A stretch of 64,000 nucleotides of DNA from Planococcus donghaensis MPA1U2 (GCF_000189395.1 NZ_AEPB01000053.1:26959-90958), one strand, 5' to 3'. Positions 17,803 to 26,359 are shown, counted from the first letter of the stretch. The notes: generated by a model not told the origin, from the sequence alone. Numbers and translations are program-made.

Positions 17803-18084
17803 ATGGATTTTCAATTAGTAGAATTAGGCAGTGATGAATTTGCTTATCGTCTTGAAGACGAAGGTGTGACAAAAGGTGAAATTGCTTGGACACAATTGGC
17901 CGATGTGATGGTCATTGAACATACATTTGTTGAAGAATCGTTACGCCACCAAGGCTTGGCAAAAAAACTTTTAGACCAAACAGCAAACTTTGCTCGTGAA
18001 CATGGATATAAAGTAGAACCTGTTTGTTCTTACGCAGTATCGGCTTTTGATCGTTACAACGACTATGATGACATTAAAATATAA
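17803..18084 (+). CDS. Small GNAT-like acetyltransferase (YjdJ type)
   Basis: 93 residues, the compact one-domain GNAT family (COG2388 type). Seen: 'GEIAWTQLADVMVIEHTFV', then 'RHQGLAKKLLDQTANFAREHG', the acetyl-CoA loop, and 'VEPVCSYA'. It is second in the mhqO operon, so it probably belongs to the same stress response. Substrate unknown. Confidence 0.87.
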   Translation: MDFQLVELGSDEFAYRLEDEGVTKGEIAWTQLADVMVIEHTFVEESLRHQGLAKKLLDQTANFAREHGYKVEPVCSYAVSAFDRYNDYDDIKI

Positions 18085-18097
18085 AAATAAACACACA

Positions 18098-18136
18098 AAA
18101 AGCAATCCGCTATCAGTTGAGTGGATTGCTTTTGCT
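18098..18136. terminator. Bidirectional terminator
   Basis: Stem AAAAGCAATCCGC with GTGGATTGCTTTT (one G-T pair), T-rich on both strands. It ends the mhqO operon and the small minus-strand peptide transcript. Confidence 0.82.
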
Positions 18137-18175
18137 AATGCTCTACTATGTAGTTTTTCATTGGTTACCTCCGTT

Positions 18176-18274
18176 TTAAATGGTTGTCATTAAGAAAACG
18201 ATGGCTGTTAAAATTGAAGCTCCACCAACACCGTACATAAAATCTGCCTGACTAAAAATTAGGTTTTTTTCCAT
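18176..18274 (-). CDS. 32-residue membrane peptide under a sigma-B promoter
   Basis: Starts MEKNLIFSQADFMYGVGG, followed by one hydrophobic helix ending LMTTI. RBS AAAGGGGAG, 7 nt before the ATG. A sigma-B-type promoter lies 38 bp upstream (18312-18336) and a terminator 40 bp downstream, giving a full transcription unit. Directly after its stop there is another GGAGG and an 8-codon frame (MKNYIVEH), which I do not count as a gene. I do not recognise the family. Confidence 0.65.
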   Translation of the reverse strand: MEKNLIFSQADFMYGVGGASILTAIVFLMTTI

Positions 18275-18311
18275 TATTTAGCTCCCCTTTCAAATCTTTG
18301 TTATTAATAAA

Positions 18312-18336
18312 GTACCCGCTTGAGAGCTCGTTAAAC
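18312..18336 (-). promoter_or_regulatory. Sigma-B-type promoter
   Basis: Minus strand: GTTTAA, 13 nt, GGGTAC. 11 of 12 consensus positions. It serves the 32-residue peptide. Confidence 0.75.
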
Positions 18337-18424
18337 AGGTTTTATTAACTTTATTAAGGGAAAAGAAAAAGAAAGGCATTGTTTTGTTTTTCGAGTACAA
18401 AACTAACTAGAAGGGGTGAAAAGA

Positions 18425-18979
18425 ATGGTTCAGGAAACTGTAAATAGAGCAGGGGAAAAAGTTCTTGGTATTATTGGAATCGTCTTTAACATTTTAGCAA
18501 TGGCATTCATCGGCTTTGCAATGGCCAGTTACTCAAGCACACCAGAATTCCGACAATCGATTGAAGATGCAATTAGAGCAGATCCAACTATGGCAAATCC
18601 TGAAGATGTAGACAGGATAATGGATATGATGTCTTCAGGTTTTAATGTGATGGGTTGGGTTATGATTGCAGTGCTCGCACTTAGCACAGTGTTAGCAATT
18701 ATTGCTATTGTAAATCTTCGCAAAAAAGGAAACGCATCTGCAGCAGGTGTCTTATTTATCTTGGCAGGTTTGTTTGCAGGATTGTTATCATTAACATCTA
18801 TTCTATTTTATATAGCAGCTATCATGTGTTTCGTTCGTAAACCGCGAGTGCAAAACAAACAAAGCTTGCGTGACGATGATTTCAAGTACCAAGAAGATGA
18901 ATTTCATCGCAAAGAAGATTCGTTTAATAACGAACATACTACGCACAAAGACGATGACACGCCCTATCGTCCGCTCTAA
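18425..18979 (+). CDS. DUF4064 domain membrane protein
   Basis: 184 residues from the ATG at 18425 (AAGGGG 8 nt upstream; an in-frame GTG at 18416 overlaps that site and is rejected). Three hydrophobic helices: about 14-36, 75-98 and 105-135. The pattern 'RAGEKVLGIIGIVFNIL' and the loop rich in small and acidic residues are typical of DUF4064. The C-terminal 50 residues are highly charged and cytoplasmic. Function unknown. Confidence 0.85.
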   Translation: MVQETVNRAGEKVLGIIGIVFNILAMAFIGFAMASYSSTPEFRQSIEDAIRADPTMANPEDVDRIMDMMSSGFNVMGWVMIAVLALSTVLAIIAIVNLRKKGNASAAGVLFILAGLFAGLLSLTSILFYIAAIMCFVRKPRVQNKQSLRDDDFKYQEDEFHRKEDSFNNEHTTHKDDDTPYRPL

Positions 18980-18994
18980 AAATTTATGAGTTTT

Positions 18995-19027
18995 AAAAAA
19001 ACCGCTACCTATAAGGTAGTGGTTTTT
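18995..19027. terminator. Bidirectional terminator overlapping a stop codon
   Basis: Stem AAAACCGCTACCT with AGGTAGTGGTTTT. The left arm contains the stop codon of the minus-strand GNAT gene. Confidence 0.8.
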
Positions 19028-19500
19028 AAATCGTAAACGTATTTAACTGTTTGCAAAGGATGTCCTTCGAATAATTCTTCGAATTCTTCCAAGAACTGAA
19101 AGCCGTTTGCTTCATAAAAGTTACGGCCTTTCTTATTTTCGCTTTCAACGTAAACAAATAATTGGTTGCCGTTAAGTAAATGGCTTAAGCCAGTCGTGAA
19201 CAGTTGTTTGCCATAACCAGAGCGTTGAAATTCAGGTTTCATATAAATCGCAATTAGTTCAGCATCGCCATCTTCATCTACTTTCGTGAAATTGGCGAAA
19301 CCGACAGGCTCTCCTTCGTGTTCTGCAAGCAATATAATCGTTCTCTTTAAACGCATCTCCATCATAGGAGTAGAATATGATTTATCTAGAAAACTTTCTT
19401 GGACTGTAGAGGGAATGATTCCAGCGTATGTGTCATTCCAACTAACTTTGGCAATTTCCTGAACAGATGTGATATCTGCGGATGTACCGGTGCGAATCAT
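19009..19500 (-). CDS. GNAT family N-acetyltransferase
   Basis: 163 residues from ATG 19500 (AGAGGTGA 6 nt upstream). Begins MIRTGTSADITSVQEIAKVSW. Acetyl-CoA loop 'MKPEFQRSGYGKQLFTTGL' and C-terminal 'NFYEANGFQFLEEF'. A single-domain GNAT with unknown substrate. Its last codons are part of the terminator hairpin. Confidence 0.88.
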   Translation of the reverse strand: MIRTGTSADITSVQEIAKVSWNDTYAGIIPSTVQESFLDKSYSTPMMEMRLKRTIILLAEHEGEPVGFANFTKVDEDGDAELIAIYMKPEFQRSGYGKQLFTTGLSHLLNGNQLFVYVESENKKGRNFYEANGFQFLEEFEELFEGHPLQTVKYVYDLKTTTL

Positions 19501-19594
19501 ACAATCACCTCTAAAATTCTTTATGCAATCATACCAAAAAAAAGGGGGAATAGCCACTAATGTAGAATAAGTAACAACAAAAGGGGGATGTAAT

Positions 19595-20047
19595 ATGGAG
19601 TGGAAGGTTTATCATTTTGAGGATTTAAGCACAAGACAATTATACGATGTGCTTAAATTGCGTGTTGATGTGTTTGTGGTGGAGCAAAACTGCCCCTATC
19701 CAGAGTTGGATGGTTTGGATCAGCAATCGATTCATCTTGTATGTAGTGAAAAGGAAGATGTGCTAGCTTATGCGCGTTTAGTGCCAGCTGGTGCCAAATA
19801 TGAAGTGCCTTCTATAGGTCGTGTTATTGTACATAAAGATGCCAGAGGGCGTGGTTTGGCAAAAGAGTTGCTAGAGCGCAGTATTGATTATATTTCAAAT
19901 GAATGGCATGCTGAGGCGATTAAACTGCAAGGGCAAGTTTATCTACAGGAGTTTTACGAATCTTTTGGTTTTCAGCCGATATCAGAAAGCTATGACGAAG
20001 ATGGCATTCCTCATGTAGATATGAAACGAACTCTTGTAGAAATGTAA
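19595..20047 (+). CDS. ElaA-type GNAT acetyltransferase
   Basis: 150 residues. The ElaA signature is clear: 'LYDVLKLRVDVFVVEQNCPY', 'ELDGLDQQSIHL', 'IGRVIVHKDARGRGLAKELL' (acetyl-CoA loop) and 'LQGQVYLQEFYESFGF'. ElaA proteins are conserved, but their substrate is not established. RBS AAAGGGGG. No terminator before the following sigma-B-type promoter. Confidence 0.92.
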   Translation: MEWKVYHFEDLSTRQLYDVLKLRVDVFVVEQNCPYPELDGLDQQSIHLVCSEKEDVLAYARLVPAGAKYEVPSIGRVIVHKDARGRGLAKELLERSIDYISNEWHAEAIKLQGQVYLQEFYESFGFQPISESYDEDGIPHVDMKRTLVEM

Positions 20048-20068
20048 TGTCTTTGACATATAAAAAAG

Positions 20069-20094
20069 GATTAACAGCATAAATATTAGGGTAA
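20069..20094 (+). promoter_or_regulatory. Sigma-B-type promoter
   Basis: GATTAA, 14 nt, GGGTAA: 10 of 12 consensus positions. About 50 bp before the YtxH-like gene. Confidence 0.65.
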
Positions 20095-20141
20095 ACATTG
20101 GTATTAGACAAATACGAAAACAGAAAAAGGAGTGCTGCAAA

Positions 20142-20534
20142 ATGGCAAGAGGAAGAGGTCTCCTAATGGCAGGTTTAGCTGCCGGAGCATATGCATATTT
20201 TAAAAATCCTGAAAACCGTGAAAAAGCCACTAAGGCTTTTAATGATGCGAAAGTGAAGGTGAACTCTTATATGGAATCACAAAACCTAGATAAGTCAGAA
20301 AACACAAATCCAAATCCGGATAAACCATCAGACGCTTTGCAAGATCCACAAGAAGATATGGTTGCAGAAGGTGGAGCAACAACGACTATTCAATATTACA
20401 ATGAGCAACAACAAAAGAAAAAAGAAACAGATTCAGAAGATGTAAAGCTATCATCAAATGACGTTAGTGAAGAAAAAGCTGAAAATACGGATTCTGCAAC
20501 TCCAGAAAACAAAGTAAATACGGATAATTTATAA
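20142..20534 (+). CDS. YtxH-like general stress protein
   Basis: 130 residues. N-terminal 'GLLMAGLAAGAYAYFKNPENREKA' is the YtxH pattern: a short glycine-rich membrane helix followed by a basic amphipathic helix. From residue about 50 the protein is disordered and rich in Asn, Asp, Glu, Pro and Gln. B. subtilis ytxH is a sigma-B gene; the promoter upstream agrees with this. RBS AAAAGGAG. Exact role unknown. Confidence 0.8.
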   Translation: MARGRGLLMAGLAAGAYAYFKNPENREKATKAFNDAKVKVNSYMESQNLDKSENTNPNPDKPSDALQDPQEDMVAEGGATTTIQYYNEQQQKKKETDSEDVKLSSNDVSEEKAENTDSATPENKVNTDNL

Positions 20535-20535
20535 G

Positions 20536-20566
20536 AAAAAGGATGGTCTTTGACCATCCTTTTTTG
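20536..20566. terminator. Bidirectional terminator
   Basis: Stem AAAAAGGATGGTC with GACCATCCTTTTT, 3-nt loop. Confidence 0.85.
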
Positions 20567-20573
20567 CTGCTAT

Positions 20574-21701
20574 TCATTTTTTAGAAGTCAGTCCATTTGT
20601 ACTGGCTGCAATAAGTAATAAGGACCCACTAACGATAAATCCTTGATTGGGGTTTAGTGCTAGAACGCCAGTAATACCAGAACCGACAACAACCCCCGCA
20701 GAGAAAAATGCATAAAAATAACCGTAAGAACGTCCACGGGAAGCGGTGTTAGTTGAATCAATCAAAATAGAGTTGATAGAAGGAAATAATAAGGCAAAGC
20801 CTAGTCCGTAGGTACACATGCCGATATACAGTAAGGGTTCAGTTGATACTGCGCTTAAGTAGAATAAGGAAGTGCCCATGACTGCGAATCCTGCGATCAA
20901 TGTATAAATCGGTTTAACAAGATCGAAAATACGATTGACTGGAAGCAAGAATACCAATATAGCAGAAATTCCGAATGCACTTAACAATAAGCCACTGAGT
21001 TGAGATTCCAAACTGAGTGCTTCAACTTTAAGTGGGAGCATATAAGCTAAAACCCCTTGGGAGAACATCAAGAAAAAAGCACCTGAAAAAGAACGAAGCA
21101 AGCCAACGTTTCTCAAGATATCCGTTAAAGAAGAAGGATTTTTAGTAGAGCTTTCTTTTTTTACAAGCGTTTGGCGCAAGAGCAAAAATGCGGCGAGACC
21201 AATAGAAAAGATTAAAATCCCGGTTAACAGCATCGTTTCTGGAACACTGTTACGGCTTGTGTAAATTGCTCCATACGCAGGACCCAGAATGGCTGCTAAA
21301 CCAATAAATGCACCGGATACTGCAGATTCTTTCCCGCGCTTTTCCGATTTTGTTCTGTTGGCTAAGTAAGTAAAAGCGGCGGGAACTGTTAAACCGGCTG
21401 CGAGACCGTGAAGAAATCGTACTGCTAACAAACTATAAGAATCACCAATTAACGAATAGCTAAATAGCGTGACACTTGTTGATAATAAGCCAATCACTAA
21501 AATGGCAAAGGGACCTTTGCGATCTGAGAAAATTCCTGAAAGGATATTGCCGAACGTATTAGATAACGAATACATGCCGACCGCTAACCCGGCGATAAAA
21601 GGACTTGCGCCTAGCGATACCGCGTAAGGACTTATAATGGGAAGCTGTGCAAACAAGTCAAAGAAAGAAAAAAAGATAATAAGGTAAATAAAAATACGCA
21701 A
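20574..21701 (-). CDS. MFS transporter
   Basis: 375 residues, 12 membrane helices. The TTG at 21701 is favoured, since AGGAAAGTAGGA ends 6 nt upstream; a TTG at 21725 has no such site. The MFS A-loop is recognisable as 'GNILSGIFSDRKGPFAIL' between helices 2 and 3, and 'RFLHGLAAGLTVPAAFTYLANR' is the helix 4-5 region. Probably a drug or metabolite exporter; the substrate cannot be predicted. Confidence 0.88.
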   Translation of the reverse strand: MRIFIYLIIFFSFFDLFAQLPIISPYAVSLGASPFIAGLAVGMYSLSNTFGNILSGIFSDRKGPFAILVIGLLSTSVTLFSYSLIGDSYSLLAVRFLHGLAAGLTVPAAFTYLANRTKSEKRGKESAVSGAFIGLAAILGPAYGAIYTSRNSVPETMLLTGILIFSIGLAAFLLLRQTLVKKESSTKNPSSLTDILRNVGLLRSFSGAFFLMFSQGVLAYMLPLKVEALSLESQLSGLLLSAFGISAILVFLLPVNRIFDLVKPIYTLIAGFAVMGTSLFYLSAVSTEPLLYIGMCTYGLGFALLFPSINSILIDSTNTASRGRSYGYFYAFFSAGVVVGSGITGVLALNPNQGFIVSGSLLLIAASTNGLTSKK

Positions 21702-21806
21702 GACAGTTCCTACTTTCCTAAACAAATTGCAGTTTTTTGGGTTTGTTCACCCTGATGTAGGGGGAAAGACAGCTATAGTTGCTTATATTATACCATCGGA
21801 GGTCTT

Positions 21807-22706
21807 ATGATGAAAAAAGCCATGTTTATATTAAATCCATCGTCGGGAAAAGAACGTGCTTCTGAGTACCGTGGACAAGTAGAAGAAACGCTTGCCTCAA
21901 TGGGATACGAAGTAGATACAAGAGAAACAGAAAAAGAAAAAGATGCTACAAATTTTGCAACAGAAGCTTGCGAAAAGGAATATGATTTCATTGTAGCAAT
22001 GGGAGGAGACGGCACCATTAACGAAGCTGTCTCGGGGATAGCGGAACAGCCACATGAACCTTTGTTTTCATTAATCCCGCTGGGCACCGTTAATGATTTT
22101 GCGCGCGCTTTAGGAATTTCTTTAGATCCACCTGAAGCAATTGAAGCACTCAAAACAGGTTATGAAAAACGAGTGGATATTGCTAAAGTTGGTGATCACT
22201 ACTTTATGAATATATTAGCAATCGGAGATGTAGCTGAATCCACATATGACGTAGATCCTGAGAAGAAAACCAAATTAGGAGCGTTAGCTTACTTCATCGA
22301 AGGAGTAAAAGCGATCTCTAATGACACTGAGACGTTTTTTGAAGTTGAACATGATCATGGAATATGGTCTGGTGAAGCGAAATTGATATTAGTCGCATTA
22401 ACTAATTCGGTAGGCGGATTTGAAAAGTTGGCTCCAGAAGCTTTAACAGACGATGGATTGTTGCATCTTTATATCGTGAAAAATGCAGCTTTACCCGGAT
22501 TTCTACGAATAGCTACGTCGGTCATCAGAGGGAAATTAGAAGAAGACCCAGCTGTTGAGGTAGTTCACACAACAAGAATTTCTATCAAAACAAACGAACC
22601 TTTATCTAGTAATATTGATGGGGATGAAGGGTGTACAACTCCGTTTGTAATTGATATTTTACCTCGTCATATTCGTGCGCTCATTCCACCGGATAAAGAG
22701 GAATAA
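21807..22706 (+). CDS. Diacylglycerol/lipid kinase family protein (DagK/YegS-like)
   Basis: 299 residues. Catalytic domain signature 'MGGDGTINEAVSGI' with 'NPSSGKER' at the N-terminus and 'IPLGTVNDFARALGI'. The C-terminal half is the beta-sandwich lipid-binding lobe. Such kinases phosphorylate diacylglycerol or related lipids with ATP at the membrane. GGAGG at 21798-21802; both ATG 21807 and ATG 21810 are usable. No neighbour suggests a special pathway. Confidence 0.9.
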   Translation: MMKKAMFILNPSSGKERASEYRGQVEETLASMGYEVDTRETEKEKDATNFATEACEKEYDFIVAMGGDGTINEAVSGIAEQPHEPLFSLIPLGTVNDFARALGISLDPPEAIEALKTGYEKRVDIAKVGDHYFMNILAIGDVAESTYDVDPEKKTKLGALAYFIEGVKAISNDTETFFEVEHDHGIWSGEAKLILVALTNSVGGFEKLAPEALTDDGLLHLYIVKNAALPGFLRIATSVIRGKLEEDPAVEVVHTTRISIKTNEPLSSNIDGDEGCTTPFVIDILPRHIRALIPPDKEE

Positions 22707-23027
22707 CGGCATTTTCTTTTCGCCATTCTGTATGACAAACCAAATATACCGCGGGGCTGGCAATCTGTTTGCTGGGGTTTACATTGTTTTCCTGTTAAAA
22801 TTAAGTTGTATAAAGTAATAATGAAACTTTTACCCATTGAAATCGTCTGATATAGTATAAATTTTGTATTAAAACATTACTGAAGGCATATGGTTGAGAA
22901 AATATTCATAGAGCAAATGACACAAAAAAAATACAAAAATAGCAGTTTTACTCTATTATTTCGTCTTATTTCAGTATATAGTTGAAATAATGTCGGAAAA
23001 ACTTGTACAAAGAAAGACGGGGAAAAC
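22707..23027. other. 321-bp gap, AT-rich, with one inverted repeat
   Basis: No gene or strong terminator seen. An inverted repeat ATTATTTC (22955-22962) / GAAATAAT (22984-22991) flanks the probable promoter of the AraC-type gene and could be an operator. Confidence 0.4.
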
Positions 23028-23813
23028 ATGAATATTATCACTGCACCAACTATCCAAGAAACTATTTCCAAAATTTTTATGAATGAAACAGAAAATTTAA
23101 ATCAAATTGATGGTTTGGATAAATTTTTTGAAGTTGAGACACAATTAATGTACGAAATTCACCACCTGGAAAAAGAGCGTGCTAAAGAGACGTTGAGAGA
23201 ATTGATTGATATGTTGTCACTTCGTTCAGAAAAGAATATCATTCGATCTATTCGCAACTATTACATTATCTTGTCTTCTGTTATGGCAAGAAAACTTTAT
23301 GAGATGCGCGTACCACCTAAAAAAGCATTTGCTTTTAACGCTGCTTGTGTGGAATTAGTAGATAAACACATGAATGATTCAGAATTTATGTTTGTTGCAG
23401 ACGAATTGATTGAGTTTTTTGTATCGATTATTTCGGAACGCAAGCAGCCTTCTTTTGGTCATCAAACCGTTAACAAAGTGGTAATCTACATCAACGATGA
23501 AGTAGAGCGCGATTTATCGGTCGAGGAGATTGCTAAGCATTTCAATATTTCTACAAGTCATTTATCGCGCATCTTTAGAGAACATGCTGGGATTACGCTT
23601 GTTGAATACTTGAATGTCCGCCGAGTAGAAGAATCACAATATTATCTTCGTCACTCGGACAAAGGCATTTCAGAGATCTCTAAGCAATTTCATTTCTGCA
23701 ATCAAAGTTACTTTACGCGAATCTTTAAAAAGTATACGGAAGTCACGCCAAAACAATTTCGTGACAGTCAGCACATTCCGTATTTCCGTTATACATTACC
23801 AAACGCTAAGTAA
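23028..23813 (+). CDS. AraC family transcriptional regulator
   Basis: 261 residues. Two helix-turn-helix units of the AraC type fill residues about 150-250: 'DLSVEEIAKHFNISTSHLSR' then 'ISEISKQFHFCNQSYFTRIF', ending 'FKKYTEVTPKQFRDSQ'. The N-terminal 150 residues are all helical and lack a cupin, so the effector is unlikely to be a sugar of the arabinose kind. Target genes are not obvious from the neighbours. Confidence 0.92.
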   Translation: MNIITAPTIQETISKIFMNETENLNQIDGLDKFFEVETQLMYEIHHLEKERAKETLRELIDMLSLRSEKNIIRSIRNYYIILSSVMARKLYEMRVPPKKAFAFNAACVELVDKHMNDSEFMFVADELIEFFVSIISERKQPSFGHQTVNKVVIYINDEVERDLSVEEIAKHFNISTSHLSRIFREHAGITLVEYLNVRRVEESQYYLRHSDKGISEISKQFHFCNQSYFTRIFKKYTEVTPKQFRDSQHIPYFRYTLPNAK

Positions 23814-23838
23814 GGAGAAGAAATTCTCCTTTTTTTTT
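23812..23838 (+). terminator. Terminator after the AraC-type gene
   Basis: Stem AAGGAGAA with TTCTCCTT, GAAA loop, eight or more T. Its left arm overlaps the stop codon. Confidence 0.8.
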
Positions 23839-23920
23839 GATTTTTTTATTGGTATACTATTGAGAGATGCCGTAATTTTGTCACAAAAATGAAAAAAATT
23901 ATCCGTGTTCTCTTCATGGA

Positions 23921-23949
23921 TTGAATTTTGTTCTGCTTATCGTTATACT
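23921..23949 (+). promoter_or_regulatory. Sigma-A promoter of yidC
   Basis: TTGAAT, 17 nt, TATACT, about 34 bp before the start codon. Confidence 0.7.
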
Positions 23950-23982
23950 TCATAGTAGCTAAAAAAGGTGAAGGTGACTAAA

Positions 23983-24765
23983 TTGAAAAAGAAAATTACA
24001 TTATTAATGATGATGGCATTAGCCGTTGTTTTGTTGAGTGGATGTTCAGCTGTAGAAAACAAAGAAGGTATGTTTTATACTGTTTTTGTTAAACCATTTG
24101 ACGTATCACTGAATTATTTAGGTGACTTATTTGGTGGGAGTTATGGCTTAGCGATTGTAGTTATTACCATTATTATTCGTTTAGTATTAATGCCGTTTAT
24201 GCTACGTACATATAAACGTCAGCAAGGGATGAAAGTCAAAATGGATGCGATGCGTCCTGAAATGGAAGATATCCAAAAGCGTTTGAAAGAAACGAAAGAC
24301 AAAGAAGAACAAATGAAGTTGCAACAAGAAATGATGGGTCTTTACAAAAAGCACGAAGTAAACCCATTGAACATGGGATGTTTGCCGGTTGTTATCCAAA
24401 TGCCGATTATTATGGGTCTGTATTTTGCCATTTTGCATTCACCGGATGTTCAAGCACACGAATTCTTGTGGTTTAGCCTAGGTTCACCGGATATCATCAT
24501 GACGTTGATTGCTGGAGCGGTTTATTTCTTCCAAGCAAAAGTATCGTTATGGACGATGCCAGAACAACAACAAAAGCAGATGAAGTTGTTTATTTACATT
24601 TCACCGATTATGATCATGTTCATTTCATTTACATCGATGGCGGCTTTACCGGTTTACTGGACAGTCGGAGGGATTTTGTTGATCATCCAAACCTTTATCG
24701 GTCGTAAATTTTATTCGAATCATCCAGAAAAAGCACTTGAGTCAGTAGAAGAGAAAAAAGAATAA
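23983..24765 (+). CDS. yidC: YidC/Oxa1-family membrane protein insertase (lipoprotein)
   Basis: 260 residues from TTG 23983 (AAGGTG 6 nt upstream). The signal sequence ends in the lipobox LSGC, so the mature protein is a lipoprotein like B. subtilis SpoIIIJ/YqjG. Five core membrane helices; motifs 'GLAIVVITIIIRLVLMPFML' with the functional Arg, a cytoplasmic coiled coil ('MRPEMEDIQKRLKETKDKEE') and 'NPLNMGCLPVVIQMPIIMGL'. It inserts and folds membrane proteins with or without Sec. No MifM-type stalling leader is present upstream. Confidence 0.95.
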   Translation: MKKKITLLMMMALAVVLLSGCSAVENKEGMFYTVFVKPFDVSLNYLGDLFGGSYGLAIVVITIIIRLVLMPFMLRTYKRQQGMKVKMDAMRPEMEDIQKRLKETKDKEEQMKLQQEMMGLYKKHEVNPLNMGCLPVVIQMPIIMGLYFAILHSPDVQAHEFLWFSLGSPDIIMTLIAGAVYFFQAKVSLWTMPEQQQKQMKLFIYISPIMIMFISFTSMAALPVYWTVGGILLIIQTFIGRKFYSNHPEKALESVEEKKE

Positions 24766-24770
24766 TGGTG

Positions 24771-24796
24771 AGCCGGCAATTGTTGCCGGCTTTCTT
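24771..24796 (+). terminator. Terminator after yidC
   Basis: Stem AGCCGGCAA with TTGCCGGCT, then T-rich. Confidence 0.8.
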
Positions 24797-24814
24797 TTTA
24801 TGGGGGATGTTTAG

Positions 24815-25060
24815 ATGAATATGAAATTAGTGCAAGGTGTGATAATTGCTCTTTTGAGCGTAACGTCACTTACTTGTTTAATATTTGGTTATTTAGAAGT
24901 GGCCGTACTGTTTATGACTGTGCTTTTCGCCATGACAAATAGCTTTCGCTATCGCCAGATGAAAGCGCAAGGTATGCACCGAGAAGCAAAGTGGATGTTC
25001 GGAATGTCCGTCACTTTTGGGGTATTGTTCTTTGTCGTGTTAGCCACTATTCTGTTTTAA
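24815..25060 (+). CDS. Small membrane protein of unknown function
   Basis: 81 residues with three hydrophobic stretches (about 4-22, 25-42, 60-80) and a basic loop 'RYRQMKAQGMHREAKW'. GGGGGA 8 nt before the ATG. Flanked by terminators, so monocistronic. I do not recognise the family with confidence. Confidence 0.75.
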   Translation: MNMKLVQGVIIALLSVTSLTCLIFGYLEVAVLFMTVLFAMTNSFRYRQMKAQGMHREAKWMFGMSVTFGVLFFVVLATILF

Positions 25061-25064
25061 AAGT

Positions 25065-25102
25065 AAAAGCACAATCTCTTTTATAGAGATTGTGCTTTTT
25101 GT
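25065..25102. terminator. Bidirectional terminator
   Basis: Stem AAAAGCACAATCTCT with its perfect complement. It overlaps the 3' end of the small minus-strand gene. Confidence 0.85.
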
Positions 25103-25194
25103 GTGTATTCATATTTTTCTTTCATGCGTTCTTCAAGTAATGTATCCAATTGACTCATCAATGCTTGAATATCATTTTCAGATATTTGATTCAC
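25081..25194 (-). CDS. 37-residue helical peptide
   Basis: GTG start with AAGGAG 9 nt upstream, giving MNQISENDIQALMSQLDTLL and a charged tail ending KAQSL. Predicted as one amphipathic helix. The last codons form part of the terminator stem, the same arrangement as in the GNAT gene at 19009. The ribosome site, fitting terminator and helical composition support a real small gene. Family unknown. Confidence 0.55.
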   Translation of the reverse strand: MNQISENDIQALMSQLDTLLEERMKEKYEYTQKAQSL

Positions 25195-25461
25195 TGTCGA
25201 CAGCTCCTTAGGTGTTTATACACAGTTATTCGAAGTGGAATTGGATTTATGGGGGTATTTAGTTTTGAAAGCTAAATTTATTTTAAGGGTCTAATGTAAT
25301 TGGTGAAGGGAATACTAGAATATAAGCGAGACGATAAATTAATGCTAAAAAACAGGTTGAAATTTCATGCGAATTTTAAAAGAGAATGGCATAGGTTAAC
25401 AAAGAATTTCAATCATAGAAATGGTAGAATAAGAAAGATATCAATAGAAGGAAGGCTTACG
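25195..25461. other. 267-bp gap before the carboxypeptidase gene
   Basis: AT-rich; a reading frame continues upstream of the chosen vanY-type start, but it lacks a ribosome site. No further feature is supported. Confidence 0.4.
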
Positions 25462-26307
25462 ATGAAGTTTTTAGATCAATTCAAACAAAAAAATAAAAAG
25501 TTTTATATAAAATGGACGGTGATTGGGATGTCAGCAATTATGGCCGCGCTAGCAGCCCTCTGGTTATATATCAATGATTGGGACGCTCAACAAAGCATGA
25601 ATGCATTGGTAGAGACTGTGACAGTTGAAGAACCTGCTACAGAAGCTCCAAAAGAGCAAGTTACGAAAGTTCCGGAATCTCCAGAGGTGGTAGAAGAACC
25701 GACAGAAGAAAAGCCGGTAATAGAAGAGCCTGTAGAAGAAACAGTAACCGATGCAACTGTTTATTCCGAAAAAGCATTACCGAAAGAACCGACGATTATT
25801 AACGGTATCTTGTTAGCGAATAAACAACACCCCCTACCAGAAACTTATGCTCCTGGAGAAGTACCGGAAGCGCACGCAGCTTTTGAAGCAATGAAAGCTG
25901 AGGCGGCAAAAGTAGGGATTAACTTAAATGCATTTAGTACGTATCGTAATTTCGCACGACAAAAGCAGTTATACGAAAGTTACGTAGCGAAAGATGGCCA
26001 ACAAGCGGCGGATCGTTACAGTGCGAGACCTGGATATTCTGAGCATCAAACCGGATTATCATTTGATATTGGCGAATCTGGGCAAGAACAGCACTGGGCT
26101 TCAGCTTCATTTGGCGACACTGAAGGTGGCAAGTGGTTAGCGGTTAATGCTCATAACTATGGATTTATTCTTCGTTATCCTGAAGGTAAAGAAAAAATTA
26201 CGGGGTATATGCATGAATCTTGGCATTTCCGATATGTCGGAAAAGATGTAGCTACGCAAATTTATGAAAAAGGTATTACACTAGAGGAATATTTAGGGGT
26301 TAATTAA
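25462..26307 (+). CDS. M15-family D-alanyl-D-alanine carboxypeptidase (VanY/LdcB type)
   Basis: 281 residues from the ATG at 25462, preceded by GAAGGAAGG. A membrane anchor at about 14-35, then a Pro/Glu/Val-rich stalk (45-95), then the VanY peptidase domain. Zn ligands visible in 'YSEHQTGLSFDIGE' (His and Asp) and 'HESWHFRYV' (His). 'STYRNFARQKQLYE' is the substrate loop. It trims peptidoglycan stem peptides outside the membrane. Ends at a strong terminator. Confidence 0.92.
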   Translation: MKFLDQFKQKNKKFYIKWTVIGMSAIMAALAALWLYINDWDAQQSMNALVETVTVEEPATEAPKEQVTKVPESPEVVEEPTEEKPVIEEPVEETVTDATVYSEKALPKEPTIINGILLANKQHPLPETYAPGEVPEAHAAFEAMKAEAAKVGINLNAFSTYRNFARQKQLYESYVAKDGQQAADRYSARPGYSEHQTGLSFDIGESGQEQHWASASFGDTEGGKWLAVNAHNYGFILRYPEGKEKITGYMHESWHFRYVGKDVATQIYEKGITLEEYLGVN

Positions 26308-26311
26308 ACAC

Positions 26312-26348
26312 AAAAGCGTCTTCGTAAAAATTACGAAGACGCTTTTTC
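26312..26348. terminator. Bidirectional terminator
   Basis: A 16-bp perfect stem (AAAAGCGTCTTCGTAA with its complement), between the carboxypeptidase and cls. Confidence 0.88.
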
Positions 26349-26359
26349 TATGGAGGAAA

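Noticed and set aside
23840-23982. MifM-like stalling leader before yidC
   Set aside because: Only a ten-codon frame without ribosome site, and it precedes the promoter.
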